64,000 bases of DNA from Leptolyngbyaceae cyanobacterium (GCA_036703985.1 DATNQN010000068.1:1-64000), one strand, 5' to 3'; counted from the first letter of the stretch, positions 36,041-46,171 are shown. The notes: generated by a model not told the origin, from the sequence alone. Made by a program: numbers and translations.

Positions 36041-37206
36041 TTTATTACCTGATATTTTCCACCTTTTTCAATTCGCAACCGTTGCCCGCGCCACATTATT
36101 TCATTATCTCCTAATAATAACGCCCAGAAAATTTGAATTGGCGTAATTATTGCTACAATCGTTAATAGGAGAAGTTGCCAAGGGAATATTGATTGTTTTA
36201 AATAGCAGAAAGAACAGAAAACATACACGAATAAATATACTAGCAGTATCGTCAATAATGATAATAAGTTTATCGGGGAGGGAAAAAGCAGCGCGAGGAT
36301 CGCTGCTAGGCTGGGAATGAATAAGCCCAAGCTTAAGGTATAAGAAATTATTCGCTCTTTTAACGACAGATATTCGATCATTGATTGCCGGGGAAATACA
36401 AACCATCTTTTGATTTGGTTGGCATATTCAAAGAAGTTGGAAAATTCGTTTGATACTTGATAGATTATCGGCGTTTGTATGGCTTTTAGTTTAATGGCTT
36501 TTAATCTTCTAGCTAATTCGTGATCGTCATCGATGCGACTGTCCATATTTGCTAATCCACCAGCAGCATCAAAATTAGTTCGATCGATCGCAAAAAAATG
36601 ACCTGTAATCGTAAAAGGTTCGGTAAAATAGGAAATGGGTATATAACTAATTAAGGCGTTGGCATTCACAAAAATACTCATTAAACTTGACCAAATTGGA
36701 TGCCAATTATTGGCACAAGCTAATCCGAATGTCGCGCCTACTCCTGATTGTAACAAGTAAGGAATCATTTGGAGGAAGGCGTTTGATTTGAGGGCGATAT
36801 CGTCATCTATAAAACAGAGTATATCTGCTTGGGCGATCGCAATTCCCGATTGTAGTTTGGTAATTTTAGAAGCGATGTTTCCCTGGTTTGGTTCTACTGT
36901 TAAGATATTAATATTTACTGTTGAATAGTAATCTTGTAAGTAGTGACAAATAGACTGGGATTGGGTATCGGCTGCATCGCAAATTAAGATGTGTTGTATG
37001 GGGGCAGGGTAGTCGAGATTAAACCGGGAATGAAGGTTGTATTCTAAGTTTGCCGCGCCGCGAGTGATGGGTTGAATTAAGGAAATCGTGGGGTATTTTT
37101 CTGGTGGTACGGGTGCGGAACGGTTAAAAAAGTGGATGACGGTTGTTAGTTTAACGATCCGATCGATGATGAATAAGATGGCTAATAAAATACTGATGAT
37201 TGCCAC
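36037..37206 (-). CDS. Ceramide-glucosyltransferase-like GT (first copy)
   Basis: 389 residues, GTG start. Same architecture as its neighbour: N-terminal helix, ILCFIDDDIALKS, SRIDDDHELARRL, NQIKRWFVFPRQ (the QxxRW motif) and C-terminal membrane helices. The full D-D-D-QxxRW set fits the GT21 glucosylceramide synthase group more closely than general GT2. Probably acts on the same lipid scaffold as the second copy, adding successive sugars or working as a pair. Confidence 0.83.
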   Translation of the reverse strand: MAIISILLAILFIIDRIVKLTTVIHFFNRSAPVPPEKYPTISLIQPITRGAANLEYNLHSRFNLDYPAPIQHILICDAADTQSQSICHYLQDYYSTVNINILTVEPNQGNIASKITKLQSGIAIAQADILCFIDDDIALKSNAFLQMIPYLLQSGVGATFGLACANNWHPIWSSLMSIFVNANALISYIPISYFTEPFTITGHFFAIDRTNFDAAGGLANMDSRIDDDHELARRLKAIKLKAIQTPIIYQVSNEFSNFFEYANQIKRWFVFPRQSMIEYLSLKERIISYTLSLGLFIPSLAAILALLFPSPINLLSLLTILLVYLFVYVFCSFCYLKQSIFPWQLLLLTIVAIITPIQIFWALLLGDNEIMWRGQRLRIEKGGKYQVIK

Positions 37207-37412
37207 TATATTTATAGTTAGGGACTAGGGGAAGCAGGGACTAGTAATCAGAGTTTGAGTAATTAAGAATACTTTAACTGCCTTGACGGTTGCTATATTA
37301 GGTTAAGAGTGATTTTTAGTAAATTTATCAATACATTTTATACTCGTCAAGTAATTGCAGCAAATCTTCAAAAAAGTGTGGAAAAAAGATAGAAAAATTT
37401 CGGTTTATTTGT

Positions 37413-38399
37413 TTAGTATTCTAAAACGATTCCACCGATAGAAAAACCTGCTGCCGTTCCTAAAAGCATAATGCGATCGCGCCTTTTAATTTTGCCCTGT
37501 ATAATAGCCTCATGCAGCGCCATTGGCACGGACGCCGCGATCGTATTACCATGATTTTGGACGATTCGGATCAATTTTTCATTCGGTAAGTTCAACTGTT
37601 TCTGCATTAGTCGCATCGCCATTAAACTTGCTTGATGGGGAATTACCATATCGATATCTGCGATCGCCAATCCCGCTGGTTGCAACAAACGCTCTAGAAA
37701 ATCTGGTAAAATTTCTAAAGCAAGCCGATAAATTGCTTTTCCATCCATTTTAAACAGAAAATATGCCGGATTTTCTGCATATTCTTTCGGATGATGCTTA
37801 TTTCCCGCGCCTCGACATTCAGCTAAACGAGCCCCTTTGCTATAAGTTTCCATGCGCGAACAAATTAAATGCGAACTTTCGTGGGAATCCGATTTGGCAA
37901 TAATCACTGCTGCTGCACCATCACCAAATAGAGTACAGCTTTCTTTTTCTTCCCAATTTAATCCCGTTGCTACTTCGCTAGCTACTAACAAAACTCGATT
38001 AAATCTGCCTGCGGCAACTAAATAAGATATGGTGTCAAAAGCAGTAATAAAACTCAGACAAGTCGCATTAATATCAAAAGCGGGAATACCGGAATTTTCT
38101 GCCCCCAATTTGGCTTGAATTAACGCCGCCGTGCAGGGAATGGCTTGTTCTGGCACGCTACTGGTGCTAATTATGCAATCAATATCGTTAATAGATAAAT
38201 TAGCGGCAATTAAAGCATTTTTCGCCGCAAAAGCCCCCATCTCCGAGGCTGTTTCCCCGTCAACAAAATGACGGATTAATACACCTGACTTTTTTTCAAT
38301 CCAGTCAGGGGTTAAATTAAGGCTGATGGCCAATTCTTCAGCAGTTACTTGTTTTTTGGGCAAATATTTGCCTGTAGAAATTATTTTTATTTGTCGCAT
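37413..38399 (-). CDS. Beta-ketoacyl-ACP synthase III-like enzyme
   Basis: 328 residues, thiolase fold. Catalytic triad C114 (DINATCLSF), H255 (VIPHQASL) and N285 (QNHGNTIAAS), matching the Cys-His-Asn set of FabH. It joins an acyl-CoA/ACP to a malonyl or second acyl unit. It heads a same-strand run of lipid-type genes, so I read it as a pathway-specific enzyme rather than housekeeping FabH; whether a second fabH exists cannot be seen here. 206 bp separates it from the first GT gene. Confidence 0.88.
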   Translation of the reverse strand: MRQIKIISTGKYLPKKQVTAEELAISLNLTPDWIEKKSGVLIRHFVDGETASEMGAFAAKNALIAANLSINDIDCIISTSSVPEQAIPCTAALIQAKLGAENSGIPAFDINATCLSFITAFDTISYLVAAGRFNRVLLVASEVATGLNWEEKESCTLFGDGAAAVIIAKSDSHESSHLICSRMETYSKGARLAECRGAGNKHHPKEYAENPAYFLFKMDGKAIYRLALEILPDFLERLLQPAGLAIADIDMVIPHQASLMAMRLMQKQLNLPNEKLIRIVQNHGNTIAASVPMALHEAIIQGKIKRRDRIMLLGTAAGFSIGGIVLEY

Positions 38400-38655
38400 T
38401 TTTCTAAAAGTATATATGTTTTTCAGTTTGTCTTCATTTCACGCTAAATCCGGAATACGACCTGCTTTCCCCGTTTCCCCAATAACACTTCACTTAAACG
38501 CTGTCACTTTTAATTTTGGCAGGGGGGCAGGGGGCGGGGGGAAGGATAAATGACACGGTTAAAGTGAATTGGTACAAAATAACGGGGTTAATGGTAGCGG
38601 ATTGGGTATTACACCCTGTGGCTGAGGATATCGTCAACATTAGACAGCTATTTGC

Positions 38656-41600
38656 TTAAAATTGCAAATTTTCTCTAAGTAAATTTTCTGCGGCATCCTT
38701 ATCTACTGGTCTAGAAATAAAATAACCTTGTCCGCCCTCACATTGCAAATTTTTCAGTTGCATTAGTTGTTCGGCTGTTTCCACTCCCTCAGCAATCACG
38801 TCCATATTTAAAATATGAGCTAAAGAAACGATCGTGCGAATAATTTCCGTACTTTCCGGGTTAACTTCTATTTTGTTCACAAAAGAACGGTCGATTTTTA
38901 AGGTATCGATCGGCAACTGATGCAGGCGGGCTAAAGAAGAATAGCCAGTACCGAAGTCGTCAATTGAAAGTTGAATCCCTAAAGCTTTTAATTGTTCTAA
39001 TAGCGCTGTTTCGGAAGTATGATTTCCCAATAAAGTAGTTTCGGTAATTTCTAACTTTAAGCTCTCCCTTTCAATGCCGCTTTCTTGAATAATTTGGTCG
39101 ATCCGCTCGATTAAACCAATTTGAGATAATTGATAACCGGATAAATTAACGCTAATTGTTAATGGCTTGCGATCGGGAAATGCTTTTTGCCAAAGGGCGA
39201 TCTGATGGCAAGCTTCCTGGAGCACCCAGCGATCGATCAAAACGATCAATCCCGTTTCTTCTGCCAACGGGATAAACTCAGCGGGAGAAACTAATCCTCT
39301 GGTAGGATGCTGCCAGCGAACTAATGCTTCAAAACCAATAATCTTACCTGTTTTCAGCGATACGATCGGCTGGTAGTAAACTCGCAGTTCTTCTCGTTCG
39401 ATCGCTCTTCGTAAATCTGTTTCTAAGAGTAAACGCTGAACCGCAATAGCGTGCCATTCCGGTTCAAACAGGGCATAACCACCTTTATTTGTCGATTTTA
39501 TGTGATTTCTGGCCATATCAGCCGCTCGCAATAAATCCTCCGATCGCTCGTAGCCGATCGAACTCATCGCAATTCCAATGCTAGCGGTGATAAATACCTC
39601 GTGATTGTTGAGAGCAAAAGGGATAGATAAAGTTTGATAAATTTGTTCGGCTATGCGGTTGGCGTCGTTAATTTCATTGAGATTAGTCAGCAAAATAGCG
39701 AATTCATCCAATCCTACTCTCGCAGCTATATCAGTCACGTTAAGACATGACGAAATTCGCTCCGCAGTAGTAAACAACAATCCATCAGCAACTGAATGTC
39801 CCAAACTGGATTTTACCATTTGGAAGCGATCCAAATCTAATAGCAAAACTGCAAATAAACCAATTTCCCCATTTTTAGCACTAGCGATCGCCTGTCTGGT
39901 ACGTTCTAAGAATAAAGTTCGATTGGGTAATCCCGTTAAGGGATCGTGGAAAGCATAGTATTGCAAAAGCTCCTCATCTTGCTTGCGTTGAGTAATATCA
40001 GTAATCGTACCCACATAACCCAACAATTCTCCATTTTTGCCGATTTCTGCGATCGTTTGAGTAAATACCCAAGTAATTACGCCATCCGGACGTTGATACC
40101 GATACTCTAACTGGAATGGCTGTTTCTCTTCTACAGCCTTGTGCCATTGTGCCAAAACTCGTTCTCGATCTTCTACATATAAGGCTGCACTCCAGCCTTC
40201 TTCTAAAGCCTGCGCTTGGGTAAGACCGCTGATCGTACACCAGCGCTCGTTTACGTACAAAACATTTCCTTCTTCATCGGTGCGAAATATCCCCACAGGC
40301 GATACTTTTGCGAGGGAATGATATCGACTTTCGCTTTCTCGCAAAGCTTGTTCGGCTAAAAATCTTTCCGTGACGTTGTTTGCTAAAACCACCTCGGCAT
40401 TTCTACCAGAAAATAACAATGTATGGGAACTGATTTCAACATAAATAATCGTGCCATCTTTCTTGCGATGTCTCCAAACACCTGCCAGATCCACGCCGGA
40501 AAACACTTCCGATATATTTTCTAATAAAGCCGGAATATCTTCAGAAGGACGAATTTCCAGAATCGTCATCCCCAAAAATTCATCGCGAGAATAACCGTAA
40601 TGGCGAATTGCCGCATCATTTACATCCAAAAAAGCTAATGTTTCCAAGTCAAAAACCCACATGGGATGGGGATTGTTTTGGAACAAAGTTCGATATCGCG
40701 TTTCTGACTCCCGTATTTCTTCTTCGGCTTGTTTGCGTTCGGTAATATCCGTGTCCGTTCCCATCATGCGAATACAATTACCATTCCCATCGCGGATCGC
40801 CACCCCACAAGCGAGAAACCACCTACAACTACCATCTTTATGCAGCATCCGATGTTCGATTTTGTATTCGGAAGTAAAGCCTTCCAGATGTAATTGTGCT
40901 AGTGCCATTACTTCCGATCGATCGTCTGGATGTATTAACTGAGTCCAACTATCTATATGATTGATAATTTCCCAATTTTCATAACCTAACATCCCTTTTA
41001 AGCTGGGGTCGATGTAAATTTCATTGGTTTGTAAATTCCAATCCCAAACCCCCACTTTTCCCGCATTTACCGCCATTGCATAGCGCTGTTGGCTATCTAG
41101 TAAAGCTGCTTCTGCTCGTTGGCGATCGGTGATATCCTGCACCATTGATTGAAAACCGATAATTTCGCCATTCGCATCTTTTAAAGGCGTATTAAACCAC
41201 TCGCAAATAATCAAGCGACCATCTTTAGTAATATTTTCATTCAAACCGTGAGCGGTCATATCTCCTCGTTCCAACCGCTGGCAAATTTCCCGTACATAAG
41301 GTCGTGCCGATAAAGGAATAATTAGGTCGCAATATTTACCGATGACTTCCGCTTTTGTAAAACCAAAAATTCTTTCAGCGGACAAGTTCCATTCCACAAA
41401 ACAAAAAACTTTATCCGTTAAAATATAACCGATCGGCATTCGATCGATTTGCAATTGAAGGCGTTCTTGTAAATGTTTGGTTTCTTCAAAAAGTTGGGAA
41501 TTAAGAATAGCAATGCTACAACGTTCGGCAGTAATTTCTAATAGGTGAAGTTCCCGTTCGTTAAAATGATGAATGCTTAACCAATCTACGTGCAGAACAC

Positions 41601-42744
41601 CGATTAAACGGTTATCCCGTTTGAGGGGTACGCCCAGCATAGTGCGAATACTAAGCTGTTTAATCAAAGGATCTTTCGGAAGGGAACTAGCTTGAGCATC
41701 CTCTATATAGAGATGCTCCATCGTTTCGCCAATAGTGCCAGCAAAACCCCTGCCGATGCCGATCGGAACGGCAAATTTATCTTCGATTTCTGATGCGACT
41801 CCCACAGTCGCACGCATGATTAGCTCGTTACCAGATTTCAAAAGTATAACGGCTGTATCTGCTTGCATTAATTCTACAACTCTGCTCAAAAGCACATTTA
41901 ATAATTCATCTAAGTTTAAAGTGCTAATCGCATTAGCAGTTATTTTAGTCAAAGCTAATAAGTCTTCTTTTTCTTGCCTAAGTTGTTCTATTAATTGCTG
42001 CTTTTCTATTTGCAATCTTTTTTGTTCTGTAATATCCCTGGAAATGCCAATTAAACCTTTGATATTTCCTTGGCGATCGCGATAAACATTTTTAGTAGAT
42101 AAATAAACCCGTTCAACGTTATTTATTAATACCTTTTCTTCAACGATCTCACCTTGTCCAGAAGTCATGATGCGGCGATCGTTTTCCATAATTTGACGGG
42201 CATTTTCTTCGGACAATAAAGCCCGATCGTCCTTACCGATAATTTCTGCCACTGACTTACCGAAAGTACTAGCTACTGTCGAGTTAACTAAAATATACTT
42301 GTGTTCGGTATTTTTGGCAAAAATAGCATCGTTAGTTCCTTCAATAACAGATGTTAATAAGGTATAACTTTGTTGCCAATATTCTTCTGCTTGCTGACGT
42401 AGAGCGATCTCTCTGAGACTGCCACAAGTACCATTAACATTGCCATCAGAAGCAAAAGTTAATTGACTTTTAGTTACCAGGTAAATCTCCCTACCTTCTT
42501 TAGTAAGATATTTAACTTCTTGGTAATTAAAGTTAGTAGTATTTTCGATTAAAGCACGAAACTGCTCTACAGCAAACTGTCTATCTTCAGGATGAACGAA
42601 ATCAAAAAAAGATTGACCGATACTTTCTGCGAGCGTAAATCCGGTAATATCAAACCACGCCGGACTGAGAAACGTCCAATTACCCGTAATATCGGTTTGA
42701 AAAATTACCTCTCTGGTGTTTGGTGTGGTATGTGAGCTTAACAT
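38656..42744 (-). CDS. PAS/GAF/GGDEF/EAL signalling protein, likely c-di-GMP phosphodiesterase
   Basis: 1362 residues (ATG 42744; a TTG at 42750 is in frame). PAS, PAS, GAF (about 260-415), then four further PAS/PAC domains to about 930, GGDEF (about 940-1095) and EAL (about 1115-1364). The GGDEF active site reads RVGLDEFAIL, so the second glycine is lost and cyclase activity is doubtful. The EAL residues are complete: EALVRW, SVNLSG, ITET, IDDFGTGYSS, LKIDRSF, EGVET, QGYFISRP. No membrane segment. Best read as a cytosolic, multi-input c-di-GMP hydrolase. Confidence 0.9.
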   Translation of the reverse strand: MLSSHTTPNTREVIFQTDITGNWTFLSPAWFDITGFTLAESIGQSFFDFVHPEDRQFAVEQFRALIENTTNFNYQEVKYLTKEGREIYLVTKSQLTFASDGNVNGTCGSLREIALRQQAEEYWQQSYTLLTSVIEGTNDAIFAKNTEHKYILVNSTVASTFGKSVAEIIGKDDRALLSEENARQIMENDRRIMTSGQGEIVEEKVLINNVERVYLSTKNVYRDRQGNIKGLIGISRDITEQKRLQIEKQQLIEQLRQEKEDLLALTKITANAISTLNLDELLNVLLSRVVELMQADTAVILLKSGNELIMRATVGVASEIEDKFAVPIGIGRGFAGTIGETMEHLYIEDAQASSLPKDPLIKQLSIRTMLGVPLKRDNRLIGVLHVDWLSIHHFNERELHLLEITAERCSIAILNSQLFEETKHLQERLQLQIDRMPIGYILTDKVFCFVEWNLSAERIFGFTKAEVIGKYCDLIIPLSARPYVREICQRLERGDMTAHGLNENITKDGRLIICEWFNTPLKDANGEIIGFQSMVQDITDRQRAEAALLDSQQRYAMAVNAGKVGVWDWNLQTNEIYIDPSLKGMLGYENWEIINHIDSWTQLIHPDDRSEVMALAQLHLEGFTSEYKIEHRMLHKDGSCRWFLACGVAIRDGNGNCIRMMGTDTDITERKQAEEEIRESETRYRTLFQNNPHPMWVFDLETLAFLDVNDAAIRHYGYSRDEFLGMTILEIRPSEDIPALLENISEVFSGVDLAGVWRHRKKDGTIIYVEISSHTLLFSGRNAEVVLANNVTERFLAEQALRESESRYHSLAKVSPVGIFRTDEEGNVLYVNERWCTISGLTQAQALEEGWSAALYVEDRERVLAQWHKAVEEKQPFQLEYRYQRPDGVITWVFTQTIAEIGKNGELLGYVGTITDITQRKQDEELLQYYAFHDPLTGLPNRTLFLERTRQAIASAKNGEIGLFAVLLLDLDRFQMVKSSLGHSVADGLLFTTAERISSCLNVTDIAARVGLDEFAILLTNLNEINDANRIAEQIYQTLSIPFALNNHEVFITASIGIAMSSIGYERSEDLLRAADMARNHIKSTNKGGYALFEPEWHAIAVQRLLLETDLRRAIEREELRVYYQPIVSLKTGKIIGFEALVRWQHPTRGLVSPAEFIPLAEETGLIVLIDRWVLQEACHQIALWQKAFPDRKPLTISVNLSGYQLSQIGLIERIDQIIQESGIERESLKLEITETTLLGNHTSETALLEQLKALGIQLSIDDFGTGYSSLARLHQLPIDTLKIDRSFVNKIEVNPESTEIIRTIVSLAHILNMDVIAEGVETAEQLMQLKNLQCEGGQGYFISRPVDKDAAENLLRENLQF

Positions 42745-43371
42745 CCGCAAGTTTATTTGATAACGGATATCTAAATTGTGTATTTAAAGACTTACTAACC
42801 CAGTTCTGTGTTTCTACTTGTTATTTTGAAAATTTTCATCAATCGCAACCCTGTTCGTTGATAGTTGGCTTTTAGTTACGATTACCCCAGTAATTAATTA
42901 TTATATTTTAAATATATTAACTCTTAATAAAAAAGCTTTTGTGACATATTGTAGCTTTTCATCTTAATAAACCTTTGTATAGCAAGCCAGTGATGAACAA
43001 TTTTATTTTAATCATGACTGGTTAAGCTTTGGTAATCGGTCAAAATTTATAGTAGCCATCAATTTTTTATATGGTTAAAAAATTGATGTTATCTCTGTTT
43101 ATTATTAGATATTATTTATAAATAAAAATATTCCTTAAGAGAGATGGCAGGAATTTTCGATCGTAACTGAACATGATAAATCTTTTAATTTTGTTTTTAT
43201 AGGGTTTACGAAAAAGCAAGGGTGGTCGGAGCGGTTTTTGAAGAAAAGTTATTTGTGAAATGATTTATCAGCTAAATGAGTCGCTATACTTGTCATTCCG
43301 TGGGTAAGTCCTATCTAAAATAGTAAAAATTATCAAGAAGCAAAAATAACCAAATAAACTTCTATTTCGGG
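42745..43371. other. Long A/T-rich intergenic region, no gene seen
   Basis: 627 bp between two leftward genes, very A/T rich around 42890-43200. No frame with a known signal, no repeat family member and no strong hairpin. Probably the 5' control region of the PAS/GAF/EAL gene plus the end of the cobA-hemD transcript. Confidence 0.5.
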
Positions 43372-45006
43372 CTATTTTGCCATTGCAACGATTGCTTTCA
43401 CTAAACCTTCCAAGGTATATTCTTCAGCCTCTACATCTATTCTGCCTAATAGTTGTTGGCAAGTTTTAGAAGTTTGGGGGCCAATGGAAGCGATGCCAAC
43501 CCCCTCCAGGACATCTGAAGGGAAGAATGCCGTGACTAGCTGATGGAAGCATTGCACTGTTTTAGAACTGGCAAAAGTTACGATATCTACTGCTTTATCT
43601 CGAATTGCATCAAAAGCAGCCGGGGGTATGGATGACGGACATTGAGATTGATAAGCAGGTACTTCCACCACTAGTGCGCCTTTCGCAGTTAATTCTTGCA
43701 CCAGGACTTCTCTACCTCCAGTTTCCACTCTGGGAAACAAAACTTTTTTACCTGCTAAAACTTCTGGAAAATTTTCTACTAAAGAATCTGCTACAAAGTC
43801 CGGGGGAATGAAATCTGGTTGTAAGTTGTATTCTTTGAGTTTTTGGGCGGTTTTTTTGCCAACTACAGCTATTTTTAAATTAGCTAAGGCACGGGCATCT
43901 TTGCGTTGTTCGGTCAGTCGTTCAAAAAAGCGATCGACTCCGTTAGTGGAAGTGAGAATTAACCAGTGAAAAGTTTCGATTTGGGCTATCGCATTATCTA
44001 AAACTGCCCAACTAGAAGGAGGGCCAATTTCCAAGGCAGGCATTTCGATTACGTTCGCGCCTGCTTGTTCCAGCAGTTCTGTAAATTGACCAGACTGACC
44101 GACAGAACGAGTTACTAAAATAGTTTTCCCTGCTAAAGGGAGATTGCGATCGCAAATCGAATATTGGCTTTGGCGAGAAGAAGATGAGTTGGTAGTCACG
44201 GTGATGGCAGTTTCCGATGGCAGATCGTGGATGCTAGATTGTAACGCTTGCTTTATGGAAACTTTACGATCTGGATCACTACTTTGCAAATAGGGGCGTA
44301 ACCCCACTACTTCACCAATCACGATGACTGCTGGTGAAAGAGATACTCCCGCCGTGACATCGACTATATTTGCTAAATCTGCCGTCCAAACTTGTTCTTG
44401 CGGATGTCCCGCCCAACGAATCACTGCCACGGGGGTTTTTTGCGATCGTCCGTACCTTTGCAACCGTTGGACGATTTCCGCCAAATGACGCCCTCCCATT
44501 AGGATGACCAAAGTTTCCATGCAGGCGAGAGTTTGCCAATCCAATCGATCGGGTTCGTGGGCGCTAACCACCGCAAAACAGCTACTCAACACCGGATCGG
44601 TTAAGGGAATCCCCGCTAACAAGGGGGCAGCCAAAGCAGAAGAAATGCCCGGTACAACTTCAAAATCGCAATTAGCAGCAATTAATGCCTGAATTTCCGA
44701 CGTACAGCGCCCAAAAATAAACGGATCGCCACTTTTGAGGCGAACTACTTTTTTTCCTTGTTGACATTGTTCCACCAACAAGCGATCGATTTCTGCTTGC
44801 TTAACGCTGGGACGCCCACCCCGTTTACCTACATCAAACTGGCGGCAATTTTCCGGCACTAATTCCAACAACTGAGGATCGACAAGGGCATCGTAAACTA
44901 GTACTTCTGCTCGTGCTAACAATTGTTGCGCTTTCACGGTTAAATAGGCCACATCTCCTGGCCCAGCGCCGACTAGATATACGATGCCATTGGGGTAATC
45001 GGACAT
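43372..45006 (-). CDS. Uroporphyrinogen-III C-methyltransferase/uroporphyrinogen-III synthase fusion
   Basis: 544 residues. CobA part (1-245): VYLVGAGPGDVAYLTVKA, VRLKSGDPFIFGR, VVPGISSALAAPLLAGIPLT and ETLVILMGG, the SAM-dependent methylation of uroporphyrinogen III to precorrin-2. A linker of about 45 polar residues leads to the HemD part (290-540): LAGKTILVTRSVGQSGQF, LILTSTNGVDRFF and IVTFASSKTVQCF, which closes the uroporphyrinogen III ring. The fusion links the common tetrapyrrole step with the sirohaem/cobalamin branch. Both halves look complete. Confidence 0.93.
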   Translation of the reverse strand: MSDYPNGIVYLVGAGPGDVAYLTVKAQQLLARAEVLVYDALVDPQLLELVPENCRQFDVGKRGGRPSVKQAEIDRLLVEQCQQGKKVVRLKSGDPFIFGRCTSEIQALIAANCDFEVVPGISSALAAPLLAGIPLTDPVLSSCFAVVSAHEPDRLDWQTLACMETLVILMGGRHLAEIVQRLQRYGRSQKTPVAVIRWAGHPQEQVWTADLANIVDVTAGVSLSPAVIVIGEVVGLRPYLQSSDPDRKVSIKQALQSSIHDLPSETAITVTTNSSSSRQSQYSICDRNLPLAGKTILVTRSVGQSGQFTELLEQAGANVIEMPALEIGPPSSWAVLDNAIAQIETFHWLILTSTNGVDRFFERLTEQRKDARALANLKIAVVGKKTAQKLKEYNLQPDFIPPDFVADSLVENFPEVLAGKKVLFPRVETGGREVLVQELTAKGALVVEVPAYQSQCPSSIPPAAFDAIRDKAVDIVTFASSKTVQCFHQLVTAFFPSDVLEGVGIASIGPQTSKTCQQLLGRIDVEAEEYTLEGLVKAIVAMAK

Positions 45007-45151
45007 GGGGATTGAAGGATGAAGTATAAAGTCTGAAGTCTGAAGTATAAAGAATTAAGTGAAAAGTTAAAAGATTTAATTTTGACTTTTCAGTTTTGAC
45101 TTTTAACTTCTTCCGTCTCCCAATCCCCCCATCTCTCACACACCCATTATT

Positions 45152-45307
45152 TAATTAACGCAAGTTGCTAGTTATCGGGTTTGAGATGGTAGTGGGTAGT
45201 AGGATCGAATAATAATTCACTATTTTTCTCTATTTCCCCTAGCCCCTAGCCCCTATTCCCTAGCCCCTCCCCGGTCAATTTTTATAACTAGCAACTTGAG
45301 TTAATTA
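45152..45307. mobile_element. 156-bp element with 24-bp terminal inverted repeats (MITE-like)
   Basis: Left end TAATTAACGCAAGTTGCTAG then TTAT (45152-45175); right end ATAACTAGCAACTTGAGTTA then ATTA (45284-45307). They are inverted copies with one mismatch. The interior is non-coding and holds CCCCTAG-type tandem units (45236-45271). The right end includes the stop codon of the leftward TPR gene. A half copy is at 30627-30645. No transposase in the window matches it. Confidence 0.6.
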
Positions 45308-46018
45308 TTTTTTCTCGCTCTTCACTTTCTCCATTAGTTCGGTGATTTTGTCTGCTTGCTGCGTTTGACCTTGTTCTTTGAATAAATCCCTGGCTTTTGT
45401 TAAGCTGGTGAGCGCTTCATCTTTTTTGCCTTGTTCGGATAAACCCGCAGCGAGGACGAAATGGGCGGGTGCAAAATCAGGTTTGACGCGAATCGCTTCT
45501 CTCGACTGGGCGATGGATTCATCTAATTTCTTTTGTTGACCGAGAGCGATCGCTAATTTAATCCGAGTATCTGGATTACTTGGCTCTAAACGAATTGCTT
45601 CTTGATACTCTTTGGTTGCTTCGTCTAGTTTACCCTGACGCTGCATTAGCACTCCCATGTTAGAGTGAACCTCTGCATTTTTGGGGTCTAACTCAATTGA
45701 CTTGCGCCAGAGTTCTTCGGTGGCTTTGAGATCGCCTTTTTGGGCGCTAGCAATTCCCTGCTGGTAATAGTCTAAAGCACTGCCTTTGGGTGGGGCAGCA
45801 GTTTGAGAATTGCCCGCCTGTGGTTGTTCCGATCCGGACGGAATAGACGGGGTAGTTTGATTGGTGTTTTCTGCGCTGGGTGTTGGTGCAGAAGCTACGG
45901 GAGTAGATGGGGTAGTTTCTTTTGCCTTGTCTGCGGTTGAAGAACAACCAAAAGCTGTCAAGCTAAGACTGACAGTAGCAGCGAGAAGCAGGTGAACGGG
46001 TTTAATTGGTTGGGACAT
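45305..46018 (-). CDS. TPR-repeat lipoprotein
   Basis: 237 residues. Lipoprotein signal LLAATVSLSLTAFGCSS with the lipobox cysteine near residue 25, a Pro/Ser/Thr/Gln-rich linker (30-80), then about four tetratricopeptide repeats (80-225; A.YYQQGIASAQKGDLKATEE, AEVHSNMGVLMQRQGKLDEA and so on). Probably membrane-attached scaffold for protein-protein contact. The stop codon lies within the inverted repeat of the 45152-45307 element. Confidence 0.85.
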   Translation of the reverse strand: MSQPIKPVHLLLAATVSLSLTAFGCSSTADKAKETTPSTPVASAPTPSAENTNQTTPSIPSGSEQPQAGNSQTAAPPKGSALDYYQQGIASAQKGDLKATEELWRKSIELDPKNAEVHSNMGVLMQRQGKLDEATKEYQEAIRLEPSNPDTRIKLAIALGQQKKLDESIAQSREAIRVKPDFAPAHFVLAAGLSEQGKKDEALTSLTKARDLFKEQGQTQQADKITELMEKVKSEKK

Positions 46019-46112
46019 TATAAACAGATCTCAAATCGTAGCTCTAAGCCTAGTTTAAGCTTTGTTTTCTGACTCGACTCGCGATCGCAGATCGACATCT
46101 CCTTTTAAACAA

Positions 46113-46143
46113 TTGAGAGACGCTGCATTGCAACGTCTCTCAA
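46113..46143 (-). terminator. Hairpin after the 20-residue-repeat protein
   Basis: TTGAGAGACG pairs with CGTCTCTCAA across an 11-nt loop, 29 bp past the stop of the leftward gene. T-run is short. Confidence 0.55.
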
Positions 46144-46171
46144 AAGATTATTAAAACGATCGCCAATCTTA

